NCBI GenBank assembly: GCA_041554195.1
Contig: JBFFMJ010000008.1
Location: 1 to 64,000, forward strand
DNA length: 64,000 nucleotides
Direction of reading: 5' to 3'
Source: JAPHSX01 sp041554195
GTDB taxonomy: Bacteria > Pseudomonadota > Gammaproteobacteria > Thiohalomonadales > Thiohalomonadaceae
Positions 1-7,737 of the stretch are shown here, one piece after another. The translations under genes were made by a program, and so were the position numbers. Each line of letters opens with the position of its first letter. Positions within the stretch are counted from its first letter, which is position 1. Under the pieces are notes generated by a model. That model was given only the letters and a program-made list of their open reading frames with translations, was not told the origin of the DNA and ran no database searches.

Positions 1-2334
1 CACCTGCACAAGGGCTCCAAGCCGGTACACTGGTGTGTCGATTGTGGCTCGGCGCTGGCCGAGGCCGAGGTGGAGTATGAGGACAAGACCTCGCCCGCCA
101 TCGACGTACGTTTCGAGGTGCTGGACGATGAGGCGCTGCTGAGTCGCGTCGAGAAGGCCGAGGCCCACCCCGGTGAAGGGCCGATCTCCGCGGTGATCTG
201 GACCACCACCCCCTGGACCCTGCCTGCCAACCAGGCGGTCGCCCTGCATCCTGATATCGACTATGTGCTGGTGCAGTGTGAGGGTGTTGCGGAGCACGGG
301 CCGGAGCGCCTGATCTTTGCCGGGGGGCTGTTGGCCGATGCGATGGCGCGTTATGAGGTGGATAGCTATCGGGTGATCGCTACCTGCAAGGGCTCCGACC
401 TGGAGGGGCTGAAGCTGCAACACCCCTTCTACGACAGAGAGGTGCCGGTGATCCTCGGCGACCACGTTACCCTGGAGGCCGGTACCGGTGCGGTACATAC
501 CGCCCCTGGCCATGGTCAGGAGGACTATGTGGTCGGCTCGAAGTACAACCTTAAGGTGGATAACCCGGTAGGTGGCGATGGTAAATTCCTGCCCGGCACC
601 GAGCTATTTGAAGGTCAGCATGTGTTCAAGGCCAATGATGCGGTGATGGAGGTGCTGCGCGAGCGCGGCAAGCTGGCGCATGCCCAGGCACTGCGCCACA
701 GCTACCCTCACTGCTGGCGTCACAAGACCCCGATCATCTTCCGCGCCACCCCGCAGTGGTTTATCTCGATGGAACAGAACGGCCTGCGCCCCCTGGCACT
801 GGAGGCGATCAAGCACACTGAGTGGATGCCCGACTGGGGGCAGGCGCGCATCGAGGGTATGGTGAATAACCGCCCCGACTGGTGCGTCTCGCGCCAGCGT
901 ACCTGGGGGGTGCCGATCACCCTGTTCGTACACAAGGTCTCCGGCAAGCTGCACCCCAACACCGCTGAGCTGATTGAGCAGGTGGCAAAAAAGGTGGAAC
1001 AGAAGGGCATCGATGCCTGGTTCGACCTCGACCCCGCCGAGTTGCTGGGCGATGAGGCGGCCGACTACGACAAGGTAGCCGATACCCTCGATGTCTGGTT
1101 CGACTCGGGTGTCACCCACGCCAGTGTGCTGGCGCGTCGCGACAACCTGCAACGCCCCGCCGATCTCTACCTTGAGGGCTCGGATCAGCACCGCGGCTGG
1201 TTCCAGTCCTCGCTGCTCACGGCCGTTGCCACCACCGGCAAGGCCCCCTATAAGTCAGTGCTTACTCACGGTTTTACCGTGGATGCCAAAGGACAGAAGA
1301 TGTCCAAGTCCAAGGGCAACGTGATGGCGCCGCAGAAGGTGGTCAACAGTCTGGGGGCCGATATCCTGCGTCTGTGGGTTGCCTCTACCGACTATACCGG
1401 TGAGATGACCGTCTCTGACGAGATCCTCAAGCGTACCGCCGATGCCTATCGTCGTATCCGCAACACCGCCCGTTTCCTGCTGGCCAATCTGGGCAAGGCG
1501 GGCGAGGGCGAGAACGCCTTTGACCCGGCAAAGAACATGGTCGCTGCCGACAAGCTGCTGCCGCTCGATGCCTGGGCCGTGGCCTATGCGACCGAGCTGC
1601 AGCAGGAGCTGCAGGGGGCGTATGACGATTACGAGTTCCACCTCATCTATCAGAAGTTGCTCAGGTTCTGCTCCATTGATATGGGATCTTTCTATCTTGA
1701 TGTGATTAAGGATCGTCAGTACACCATGCAGCCCGATTCGCTGGCACGCCGCTCGGCACAGACCGCGATCTACCATGTGCTGGAGGCGATGAGCCGCTGG
1801 ATGGCCCCGGTACTCAGCTTCACCGCTGAGGAGATCTGGCAGAACATGCCGGGCGAGCGTGGCGAATCGGTGTTCCTGGAGAGCTGGTATCAGTTCCCAG
1901 AATTTACCCCTGGTAAATTCGACCTTGGCTACTGGCGCGAGATGATGGAGGTGCGCGACGCGGTTAACCGCGAGCTGGAGCAGTTGCGTAACGCCGGCGA
2001 GATCGGGGCCAATCTGCAGGCCGAAGTGACTCTCGTCTGCGGCAGCGAGATTTACGCCAAGCTGGCACATCTGGGGGATGAGCTGCGCTTTGTTCTCATC
2101 ACCTCGACGGCAGATATTGAGTTGATGGCGCAGGAGCCGCCCGCTGAAGCCGCCCACTACACCCTGGAGTCGGGTGATGAGATCTGGGTCGCCGTGTCCG
2201 CCAGCTCCTATGACAAATGTACCCGCTGCTGGCACTACCGCGAGGATGTGGGAAGCCATGCTGACCACCCCGAACTGTGCGGTCGCTGTGTGGATAATGT
2301 GGCCGGTGACGGCGAAACGCGTCAGTTTGCCTAA
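1..2334 (+). CDS. ileS: Isoleucyl-tRNA synthetase, 5' truncated by the window edge
   Basis: Charges tRNA-Ile with isoleucine in the cytoplasm and edits misactivated valine. The reading frame is open from base 1, so the N-terminal Rossmann part with the HIGH motif lies outside the window. Visible parts are the CP1 editing domain (TTTPWTLPANQA near the start and GTGAVHTAPGHGQEDY), the class I KMSKS loop (GQKMSKSKGN, about nt 1291-1320), the anticodon-binding helical domain, and the C-terminal zinc finger (CTRCW ... CGRC). These are the standard bacterial IleS features. It is followed after 6 bases by lspA, the usual gammaproteobacterial operon order. Identification is certain; only the start is missing. 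Confidence 0.98.
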   Translation, partial: HLHKGSKPVHWCVDCGSALAEAEVEYEDKTSPAIDVRFEVLDDEALLSRVEKAEAHPGEGPISAVIWTTTPWTLPANQAVALHPDIDYVLVQCEGVAEHGPERLIFAGGLLADAMARYEVDSYRVIATCKGSDLEGLKLQHPFYDREVPVILGDHVTLEAGTGAVHTAPGHGQEDYVVGSKYNLKVDNPVGGDGKFLPGTELFEGQHVFKANDAVMEVLRERGKLAHAQALRHSYPHCWRHKTPIIFRATPQWFISMEQNGLRPLALEAIKHTEWMPDWGQARIEGMVNNRPDWCVSRQRTWGVPITLFVHKVSGKLHPNTAELIEQVAKKVEQKGIDAWFDLDPAELLGDEAADYDKVADTLDVWFDSGVTHASVLARRDNLQRPADLYLEGSDQHRGWFQSSLLTAVATTGKAPYKSVLTHGFTVDAKGQKMSKSKGNVMAPQKVVNSLGADILRLWVASTDYTGEMTVSDEILKRTADAYRRIRNTARFLLANLGKAGEGENAFDPAKNMVAADKLLPLDAWAVAYATELQQELQGAYDDYEFHLIYQKLLRFCSIDMGSFYLDVIKDRQYTMQPDSLARRSAQTAIYHVLEAMSRWMAPVLSFTAEEIWQNMPGERGESVFLESWYQFPEFTPGKFDLGYWREMMEVRDAVNRELEQLRNAGEIGANLQAEVTLVCGSEIYAKLAHLGDELRFVLITSTADIELMAQEPPAEAAHYTLESGDEIWVAVSASSYDKCTRCWHYREDVGSHADHPELCGRCVDNVAGDGETRQFA

Positions 2335-2340
2335 GGAGTC

Positions 2341-2808
2341 ATGATGCTCAAATGGATATGGCTCTCGGTGCTGGTGGTCGTACTCGATCAGCTCACCAAG
2401 CAGCTGGCGGCGGCTTACCTTAATTATGCTGAGCCGGTAGCAATGATGCCGCTGTTCAACCTCACCCTGATGCACAACACCGGGGCGGCCTTCAGTTTCC
2501 TCAGTCAGGCGGGGGGATGGCAGCGCTGGTTCTTTGCCGCCATTGCCTTGCTGGTGAGTACGGGGATCATCTTCTGGCTTAAAAGGCTGGGCCACGACAA
2601 GTTGTGGGAGGCGCTGGCGCTGGCGCTGGTGATGGGTGGGGCCATCGGTAATGTGGTGGACCGTATTATTTATGGCTATGTGATTGATTTTCTGGATTTT
2701 TACTACGGTGCGTGGCACTGGCCCGCGTTTAATGTGGCCGATATCGCCATCGTGGTGGGTGCTGCGATCCTGATCATTGATAGTCTGTGGCCGCGCAAAC
2801 AATCCTGA
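2341..2808 (+). CDS. lspA: Lipoprotein signal peptidase (signal peptidase II)
   Basis: Inner-membrane aspartyl protease that removes the signal peptide of prolipoproteins after diacylglyceryl modification of the lipobox cysteine. The product has 155 residues, the normal family size, and four hydrophobic segments. The catalytic aspartates are visible in the conserved blocks NVVDRIIYGYVIDF and FNVADIAI; the blocks DQLTK and NTGAAFSF are also typical. The start is ATGATG six bases after ileS, so either ATG could be used. It is transcribed with ileS, fkpB and ispH. At least one substrate, the lipoprotein BamD, is encoded in the window. Confidence 0.97.
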   Translation: MMLKWIWLSVLVVVLDQLTKQLAAAYLNYAEPVAMMPLFNLTLMHNTGAAFSFLSQAGGWQRWFFAAIALLVSTGIIFWLKRLGHDKLWEALALALVMGGAIGNVVDRIIYGYVIDFLDFYYGAWHWPAFNVADIAIVVGAAILIIDSLWPRKQS

Positions 2809-2854
2809 CCCCTGTGGTAAACTATCGCCAATTTATTGAAAGTGAGATTTCCCC

Positions 2855-3325
2855 TTGTCCGATAACGAGAACGTGATCGCCCCCGGCAGCCGGGTGGTAA
2901 TGCACTACCGCCTGGCGATGGAGGACGGCAACGTCGTCGACTCCACCTGGGATGACGACGACCCCATCGCCTTTGTCATTGGTGACGGCACCATGGCCGC
3001 CGGGCTGGATGATGCCCTGCAGGGGCTGAAGACCGGCGACCACGTCACCCTCCACCTGGCTCCCGATCAGGCCTTTGGTGAGAAGGACACCGCCAATATT
3101 CACGCCATGCCGCGTGAGGAGTTCGACCCGCAGATGCCGTTGGAGCCGGGTCTGGTGATCGGCTTCACCCTGCCCAGCGGCGAGGAGCTGTCCGGCATGG
3201 TGCTGGAGGTGGAGGACGAGTCGGTGCTGGTTGATTTCAACCACCCCCTCTCCGGTCACACCATTATGTTCGAGGTGCTGATCCTCTCGATAGAGAATCT
3301 CACCGCCGCCAACGACGAAGCGTAG
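2855..3325 (+). CDS. fkpB: FKBP-type peptidyl-prolyl cis-trans isomerase, SlpA type
   Basis: Cytoplasmic proline isomerase and chaperone of the SlpA/FkpB branch. The 156-residue product carries the FKBP fold opening (VMHYRLAMEDGNVVDSTWDD), then LHLAPDQAFGEKD and the insert-in-flap region around residues 75-125 typical of SlpA. The start is a TTG preceded by GAAAGTGAGA. The first in-frame ATG lies 15 codons later and would remove the beginning of the FKBP strand, so TTG is preferred. It lies 46 bases after lspA and 7 bases before ispH, the conserved operon order in Gammaproteobacteria. Confidence 0.93.
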   Translation: MSDNENVIAPGSRVVMHYRLAMEDGNVVDSTWDDDDPIAFVIGDGTMAAGLDDALQGLKTGDHVTLHLAPDQAFGEKDTANIHAMPREEFDPQMPLEPGLVIGFTLPSGEELSGMVLEVEDESVLVDFNHPLSGHTIMFEVLILSIENLTAANDEA

Positions 3326-3332
3326 CCCCCTT

Positions 3333-4265
3333 ATGCAAATTGAACTCGCCAATCCCCGAGGCTTCTGTGCCGGTGTCGATCGCGCCATCGCTATCGTCGA
3401 TCGCGCCCTTGAGCTGTTTGGTGCCCCCATCTATGTACGCCACGAGGTGGTACACAACCGTTACGTGGTCGACGGCCTGCGCGAAAGGGGGGCGGTGTTC
3501 GTTGAGGAGCTGGACGAGGTGCCCGACGGTGCCACCGTGATCTTCAGCGCCCACGGCGTGGCGCTGGCGGTACAGCAGGAGGCTGAACGGCGCGGCCTCA
3601 CCGTATTTGACGCCACCTGCCCGCTGGTCACCAAGGTCCACCTGGAGGTGGTACGTCACGCCCGGGCCGGACGCGAGGTGGTGCTGATAGGCCACGCCGG
3701 TCACCCCGAGGTCGAGGGCACCATGGGGCGTTACGACAGTAGCCAGGGCGGGGCGATCTACCGTGTCGATTCGGTTGATGAAGTCGATGTACTCAAGGTG
3801 AGTAATCCAGAAGAACTCGCCTTCGTCACCCAGACCACCCTTTCGGTGGATGATGCACGACTCATTATCGATGCCCTCAAGCAGAAATTCCCCAGGATAG
3901 TCGGCCCGAAGAAGGACGATATCTGTTATGCCACCCAGAACCGCCAGGACGCAGTACGTAATCTTGCCGAAGATTGTGACGTGGTACTGGTGGTCGGCTC
4001 AATTAACAGCTCCAACTCCAATCGTCTGCGCGAGTTGGCAACACGCCTGGGCAAGGCCGCCTATTTGGTGGATAACGCCGGAGAGCTCAAGGCCAAGTGG
4101 TTTGAGGGGGTGGAAATGGTCGGTATCACGGCCGGAGCATCGGCCCCCGAGATACTGGTCGAAGAGGTGATAGCGCGACTGCGTGAGTGGGGCGTAGAGA
4201 GTGAAATAGAGAGTGAAGGGCAGCGGGAGGAGATGATGTTCCCGCTGCCAAAGGCGTTGCAGTAG
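3333..4265 (+). CDS. ispH: 4-hydroxy-3-methylbut-2-enyl diphosphate reductase
   Basis: Last enzyme of the methylerythritol-phosphate pathway; it reduces HMBPP to IPP and DMAPP with a 4Fe-4S cluster in the cytoplasm. The 310-residue protein has the three conserved cluster-binding cysteines in GFCAGVDRAI (near residue 12), DATCPLVTKVH (near 97) and DICYATQNRQ (near 198). SSNSNRL and the TAGASAPE block are substrate-binding regions. Length matches the family (about 310-320). It is the last gene of the ileS-lspA-fkpB-ispH run and is followed 4 bases later by the stop of the convergent pilE-like gene. Confidence 0.98.
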   Translation: MQIELANPRGFCAGVDRAIAIVDRALELFGAPIYVRHEVVHNRYVVDGLRERGAVFVEELDEVPDGATVIFSAHGVALAVQQEAERRGLTVFDATCPLVTKVHLEVVRHARAGREVVLIGHAGHPEVEGTMGRYDSSQGGAIYRVDSVDEVDVLKVSNPEELAFVTQTTLSVDDARLIIDALKQKFPRIVGPKKDDICYATQNRQDAVRNLAEDCDVVLVVGSINSSNSNRLRELATRLGKAAYLVDNAGELKAKWFEGVEMVGITAGASAPEILVEEVIARLREWGVESEIESEGQREEMMFPLPKALQ

Positions 4266-4269
4266 CGCC

Positions 4270-4791
4270 TTACCAGCAACCGGTGGTGAGGTTTCCGGTT
4301 CCGTTTATCGCATCTGTTGAAGTTCTTATTCCATTTGGGTTGGTAGCATTTACAGTGAGGATTAGGGTCTGGCAATCGCCATCACCGGCCTGTTTGTTTC
4401 CGGCAACGGCGCTTGCCATGGCAACATATCCAATACCGTTAGTATCAGCAGTGGGGACTGAAAGTGTATACCACCCCTCCGCGGTGGCGGTTGATAAATT
4501 AATGGAGGTGGCGGTTGGGTCTCCAGCGGAGCATTCAAAGGCGACTCTATCGCCATCAGCATTAACTAGCGTGTGGTCAAGAATTCGCGCATAAACATTA
4601 CAATTGGCGCGCAGTTTTTCCTGCAGTTGTTGTATGGCAAGCAGGGACGCTGACGCATCGGTGCGCCGTGTTTTTTGCACATATCCCATATAATTGGGGT
4701 AGGCGATGGCACCGAGAATACCAATGATGGCGACAACCATCATTAGTTCTATTAAGGTGAACCCATCACTATTGAATCTATTCGTTTTCAT
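4270..4791 (-). CDS. pilE: Type IV pilin, PilE-like
   Basis: Class IVa pilin-like protein of 173 residues, predicted to be processed by the prepilin peptidase and assembled into a type IV pilus or pseudopilus. A short basic leader ends in Gly and is followed by FTLIELMMVVAIIGILGA, with Glu at mature position 5. The head domain has cysteines near ANCNVY and FECSAGD, GDCQT, and a terminal GCW, consistent with a C-terminal disulfide loop. In Pseudomonas the pilE minor pilin sits in this ispH-linked locus, so a minor-pilin role is most likely. It is divergent from fimT. The minus strand carries AGGAGAGA before the ATG. The exact subclass (PilE minor pilin or another pilin) is inferred from position. 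Confidence 0.85.
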   Translation of the reverse strand: MKTNRFNSDGFTLIELMMVVAIIGILGAIAYPNYMGYVQKTRRTDASASLLAIQQLQEKLRANCNVYARILDHTLVNADGDRVAFECSAGDPTATSINLSTATAEGWYTLSVPTADTNGIGYVAMASAVAGNKQAGDGDCQTLILTVNATNPNGIRTSTDAINGTGNLTTGCW

Positions 4792-4849
4792 TCTTCTCTC
4801 CTCCTGATTTGGCGATAGTTGGCACTATAGTACGTCAAGAGGTCGGAGT

Positions 4850-4939
4850 GTGGGTAGCCCACTTGTTGTTGCATGGGGGATTCCGACTGGTGGTCGGATT
4901 GGTAGGATGAGCGGTCTATCCCCGCCTGTTCGCAGCGGG
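4850..4939. other. Three successive hairpins between pilE and fimT
   Basis: The 193-base divergent intergenic region holds three inverted repeats: GTGGG/CCCAC at 4850-4862 with a 3-base loop, TCCGAC/GTCGGA at 4882-4898 with a 5-base loop, and CCCGC(C)TG-TTCG-CAGCGGG at 4921-4939. The last would form a stem with one bulge, closed by the stable UUCG tetraloop. None has a T-tract, so they are not standard intrinsic terminators. They lie upstream of the fimT -10 box; their role is unknown. Confidence 0.5.
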
Positions 4940-4949
4940 AATAGGGATA

Positions 4950-4955
4950 TATAAT
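4950..4955 (+). promoter_or_regulatory. Candidate -10 box for the fimT-pilW-pilX-pilV operon
   Basis: A perfect TATAAT sits 30 bases before the GTG start of fimT, with a strong ribosome site (GGGGGAG, 4972-4978) between them. No good -35 is visible 17 bases upstream (TGTTCG), so an activator may be needed, or this may be a chance match in an AT-rich stretch. Confidence 0.4.
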
Positions 4956-4984
4956 TTAACCATAAAATTTCGGGGGAGTTCACT

Positions 4985-5539
4985 GTGCAGCAGCAAAAAG
5001 GTTTTACGATTATGGAGCTGATGATCACGGTCTCCATTCTAACCATTCTGGTGACGATTGCCGTACCCGGCATGAACAGCTATATGGACAAGCGCAAACT
5101 GATTAACGCAACAGAGGCGATCTATAGCCAGCTGGTCTATGCGCGTTCCGAGGCCATTTCTCGTTCCGTCAATGTGGCGGTCAGGATCGTCGGGACAGAC
5201 AGCACACACTGGGCGATAGGGGTAAGTACCAATGACGCGTGTAATCCGGCACTGACCGATCCCAATGCCGCCGGTGCCTGTGTCCTGACGGTTTCAGGCA
5301 CCAAAACCAATGTGCTAAAGCACATTGTGAGTACGGACTATCCGGGGGTCGAGCTTGGTGACGGGGCGGTCGACCACACTATTAACTTTAATCCTACTCG
5401 TGGGACGATTGGTACCGGAGAAGATGGGATGGCGGTACTTCGATATGGCAACTATGTGTTGCAGATTATTGTTACTCCCATTGGCCGGGCCAGAATCTGT
5501 TCCCCGGGTTCTGGTAAAGGGGGATATCCACAATGTTGA
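4985..5539 (+). CDS. fimT: Minor pseudopilin FimT/GspH family
   Basis: Minor pilin of the GspH/FimT family (184 residues), part of the priming complex of type IV pili and in some species a DNA-binding competence factor. The leader QQQKG is followed by FTIMELMITVSILTILVTIAVPGM, with Glu at mature position 5. The GspH-type segment ATEAIYSQLVYARSEAISRSVNVAVR follows the helix, and two cysteines lie at the C-terminus (RICSPGSG and PQC). The start is GTG with GGGGGAG upstream. It is the first gene of a plus-strand operon and overlaps pilW by 7 bases. Confidence 0.9.
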   Translation: MQQQKGFTIMELMITVSILTILVTIAVPGMNSYMDKRKLINATEAIYSQLVYARSEAISRSVNVAVRIVGTDSTHWAIGVSTNDACNPALTDPNAAGACVLTVSGTKTNVLKHIVSTDYPGVELGDGAVDHTINFNPTRGTIGTGEDGMAVLRYGNYVLQIIVTPIGRARICSPGSGKGGYPQC

Positions 5540-6462
5540 GTACTCGCAGGTTTAGTCAGCACGGTGTCACCCTTATAGAGTTGATGGTTGGCCTTACCGT
5601 TGGCCTGATCGTTGTGGGTGGGGTACTCAGTGTCTACCTCACCACGGTGAAAACCAGTGGCGATACCCTCAAGGCCAGCCGCCTCAACCAGGAGGTGTCG
5701 GCCATTATGAATATTATGGTGAACGATATCCGCCGTGCAGGGTATGCCAATGCGGAACCTTCGACGGGAGATTATGACTGGGACGATCCGGCTGGGACGG
5801 ATGTTGATGATCTGGACAATTTCCAAGAGCCGAGTACCAACCCCTTTAATCAGCTTGGCTTTAGCGCCCTGGAGGTGCATGACAACATGACATCTGATTT
5901 GGATATGGAAAGCCTGGGCAGTGGCAGTTGCATTCTCTACGCCTATGACGCCAGCGTTGGTGATGCCAATGCTGGTGATAGCAATGGCGATGGTGTGCGC
6001 ATCAGGGAGGATAACGAGTATTTCGGATTCCGCCTGAACGGTACGCAACTGCAAATCCGCCAAAGCGTTGATATTGCCGGTGGCGAAGCACCTAACTCCT
6101 GCACTAGTGGCAGCTGGGCAACCTTAAATGATGAGCGAAGCATAGAGATTACCGCCCTGAACTTTGACCTTGGCGATTCCAGTTGCATCAATACCTCTGA
6201 GCCGGATGAGGTGGATAACGATAGCGATGGTTACCCCCCCGTACCCCTGCCAGCAGGTATGACAACAGGCGACATTCTTAAAGAGATGGACGAGGTCGAC
6301 TGCTATACCACTGTGCCGGGTGTTGGCAGTGGGGTGAATACCGTGGAGCGTCGGGACGTACGGATCACCCTGAGCGCCAGGCTTGTGGATGATACCGAGG
6401 TGCAGATCAAAAACATGGAACAGCGGGTCTCTGTTCGTAATGACCTGGTGCGCGTGCGCTAA
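5533..6462 (+). CDS. pilW: Minor pilin PilW
   Basis: PilW-family minor pilin of 309 residues, a component of the type IVa pilus tip/initiation complex. The leader ends QHG and is followed by VTLIELMVGLTVGLIVVGGVLSVYL, so the mature residue 1 is Val rather than Phe, as often found in PilW. The segment NEVSAIMNIMVNDIRRAGYA-like helix is the family signature. A DANAGDSNGDGV stretch near residue 150 resembles an Asp/Asn-rich calcium-binding loop. The gene lies between fimT (7-base overlap) and pilX (19-base gap). Confidence 0.9.
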   Translation: MLSTRRFSQHGVTLIELMVGLTVGLIVVGGVLSVYLTTVKTSGDTLKASRLNQEVSAIMNIMVNDIRRAGYANAEPSTGDYDWDDPAGTDVDDLDNFQEPSTNPFNQLGFSALEVHDNMTSDLDMESLGSGSCILYAYDASVGDANAGDSNGDGVRIREDNEYFGFRLNGTQLQIRQSVDIAGGEAPNSCTSGSWATLNDERSIEITALNFDLGDSSCINTSEPDEVDNDSDGYPPVPLPAGMTTGDILKEMDEVDCYTTVPGVGSGVNTVERRDVRITLSARLVDDTEVQIKNMEQRVSVRNDLVRVR

Positions 6463-6481
6463 TGCGGTGGGAGAGGCTTTG

Positions 6482-7702
6482 ATGACCATGAATAAAATGA
6501 CACATAGTAGCTTGCAGCGTCAAAGAGGGGTCGCCTCCTTGCTGATCTCGCTTATCCTGCTGGTAGTGATTACCTTCGTCACTCTCTATACCTCGCGTAG
6601 CGTGTTGATGGAGCAAAAGATCTCGACTAATGAATATCGGGGCAGAATGGCCTTTGAGGCGGCGGAAGCGGGGATAGAGGCGAGTGTTTCTGCGATAGGT
6701 GGTGGTTGGGCCATGGCGGCGGATGACACGGTTATTCCCGCAGATGATGATAGTTACCCCGACTGCCTGCCTACCGCCAGTTACAACGTCATCTTCGACA
6801 CGGACGGGGTTCTGGATGCAGACGGAAACCTTAATCCCGATGCCAACACGCTGACACTGGCCAATGGCAGTAGCGTCACAGTGACAATGACGTGTGATGT
6901 GAATGAAGATTTGATTCGTTATGATATCACCTCGGTGGGTGTGAGTGATGATGTGACATCGAGCAGAACCATTGAGCAGACGCTGGTGATAATTCCCCCC
7001 CTTCCCAATGTACCTGATAACCCGCTGCTCACCCGTGGGGGGGTTGTGATCGGTGGTTCGGCGACGGTAAGCAACCCGGAGGGGCACTCCACCATCTGGT
7101 CGGGTGGCGATGTGAATGTGGGCTCGAACAACGCAACCTCTACTGCTATCGCCGATCCGACTGATGCCAATTATCCTGACTGTCTTGGTGGCTCGGTGCA
7201 GTGCGGTACGGTGCCTTCATCAACTAAGGAAGTAACCGGTTTAGATATTATTGAGAGTGATACCTCTCTGGCCAACCTGACTCCGGATGAATTCTTTTAC
7301 AATTTTTTCGGTGAAGAACCGGCAGCTTACAAGGATAGCCGCGTTACCGTTGAGACCAACGACTTGGCCTCTCAGGATGGTGTTGGTGGTGAGATTATCT
7401 GGGTTAATGGTGATGTCAATATAGCGGGTAACAATACCTTCGGTAGCATGGATAAGCCGGTAATCATTATTGTCGATGGCGACTTCTCTGGAACGGGTAA
7501 TAACAATTTCTTCGGTCTGCTATTTATCCGAGGCTCGATAACGGGCTCTGGGGGGGTGGATGTCGTCGGTTCGGCCGTCGTCAACGGTGTCAACAGCGAT
7601 GGTGGTGGTAGTCTCGATGTGGTTTACAACAGCCGGGTTCTTAAATCGACTTACGCATTCGGACGCCCGGCAGCCGGTTCAGGTTCATGGCGTGATTTTT
7701 AG
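6482..7702 (+). CDS. pilX: Minor pilin PilX-like, enlarged
   Basis: PilX-type minor pilin of 406 residues. The N-terminus QRQRGVASLLISLILLVVIT and the following block MAFEAAEAGIEASV are PilX hallmarks (no Glu5, EAxAGIE motif). Typical PilX proteins have about 150-200 residues; here an extra region from about residue 190 onward is rich in Gly, Asn, Ser and Val (GGVVIGGSATVSN, WSGGDVNVGSNN, NGDVNIAGNN, VDGDFSGTGNNN) and looks like a parallel beta-helix. A DADGNLNPD stretch could bind calcium. I chose the ATG at 6482, downstream of the pilW stop; an ATG six bases later is also possible. Downstream is the giant pilV-like gene. Confidence 0.85.
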   Translation: MTMNKMTHSSLQRQRGVASLLISLILLVVITFVTLYTSRSVLMEQKISTNEYRGRMAFEAAEAGIEASVSAIGGGWAMAADDTVIPADDDSYPDCLPTASYNVIFDTDGVLDADGNLNPDANTLTLANGSSVTVTMTCDVNEDLIRYDITSVGVSDDVTSSRTIEQTLVIIPPLPNVPDNPLLTRGGVVIGGSATVSNPEGHSTIWSGGDVNVGSNNATSTAIADPTDANYPDCLGGSVQCGTVPSSTKEVTGLDIIESDTSLANLTPDEFFYNFFGEEPAAYKDSRVTVETNDLASQDGVGGEIIWVNGDVNIAGNNTFGSMDKPVIIIVDGDFSGTGNNNFFGLLFIRGSITGSGGVDVVGSAVVNGVNSDGGGSLDVVYNSRVLKSTYAFGRPAAGSGSWRDF

Positions 7703-7737
7703 AATGATACTCGGCCTGGAGTGTCAAGGAGTTAAGC

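Noticed and set aside
1255..2802. Long minus-strand open frame (515 codons) over ileS and lspA
   Set aside because: It is antisense to two certain genes with known motifs, its His/Gln-rich translation has no domain, and such frames are common opposite high-GC genes.
4818..4836. Possible sigma-54 promoter TTGGCAC before fimT
   Set aside because: The -24 half is present but the bases at GG+10 are CG, so the invariant GC of the -12 element is missing.
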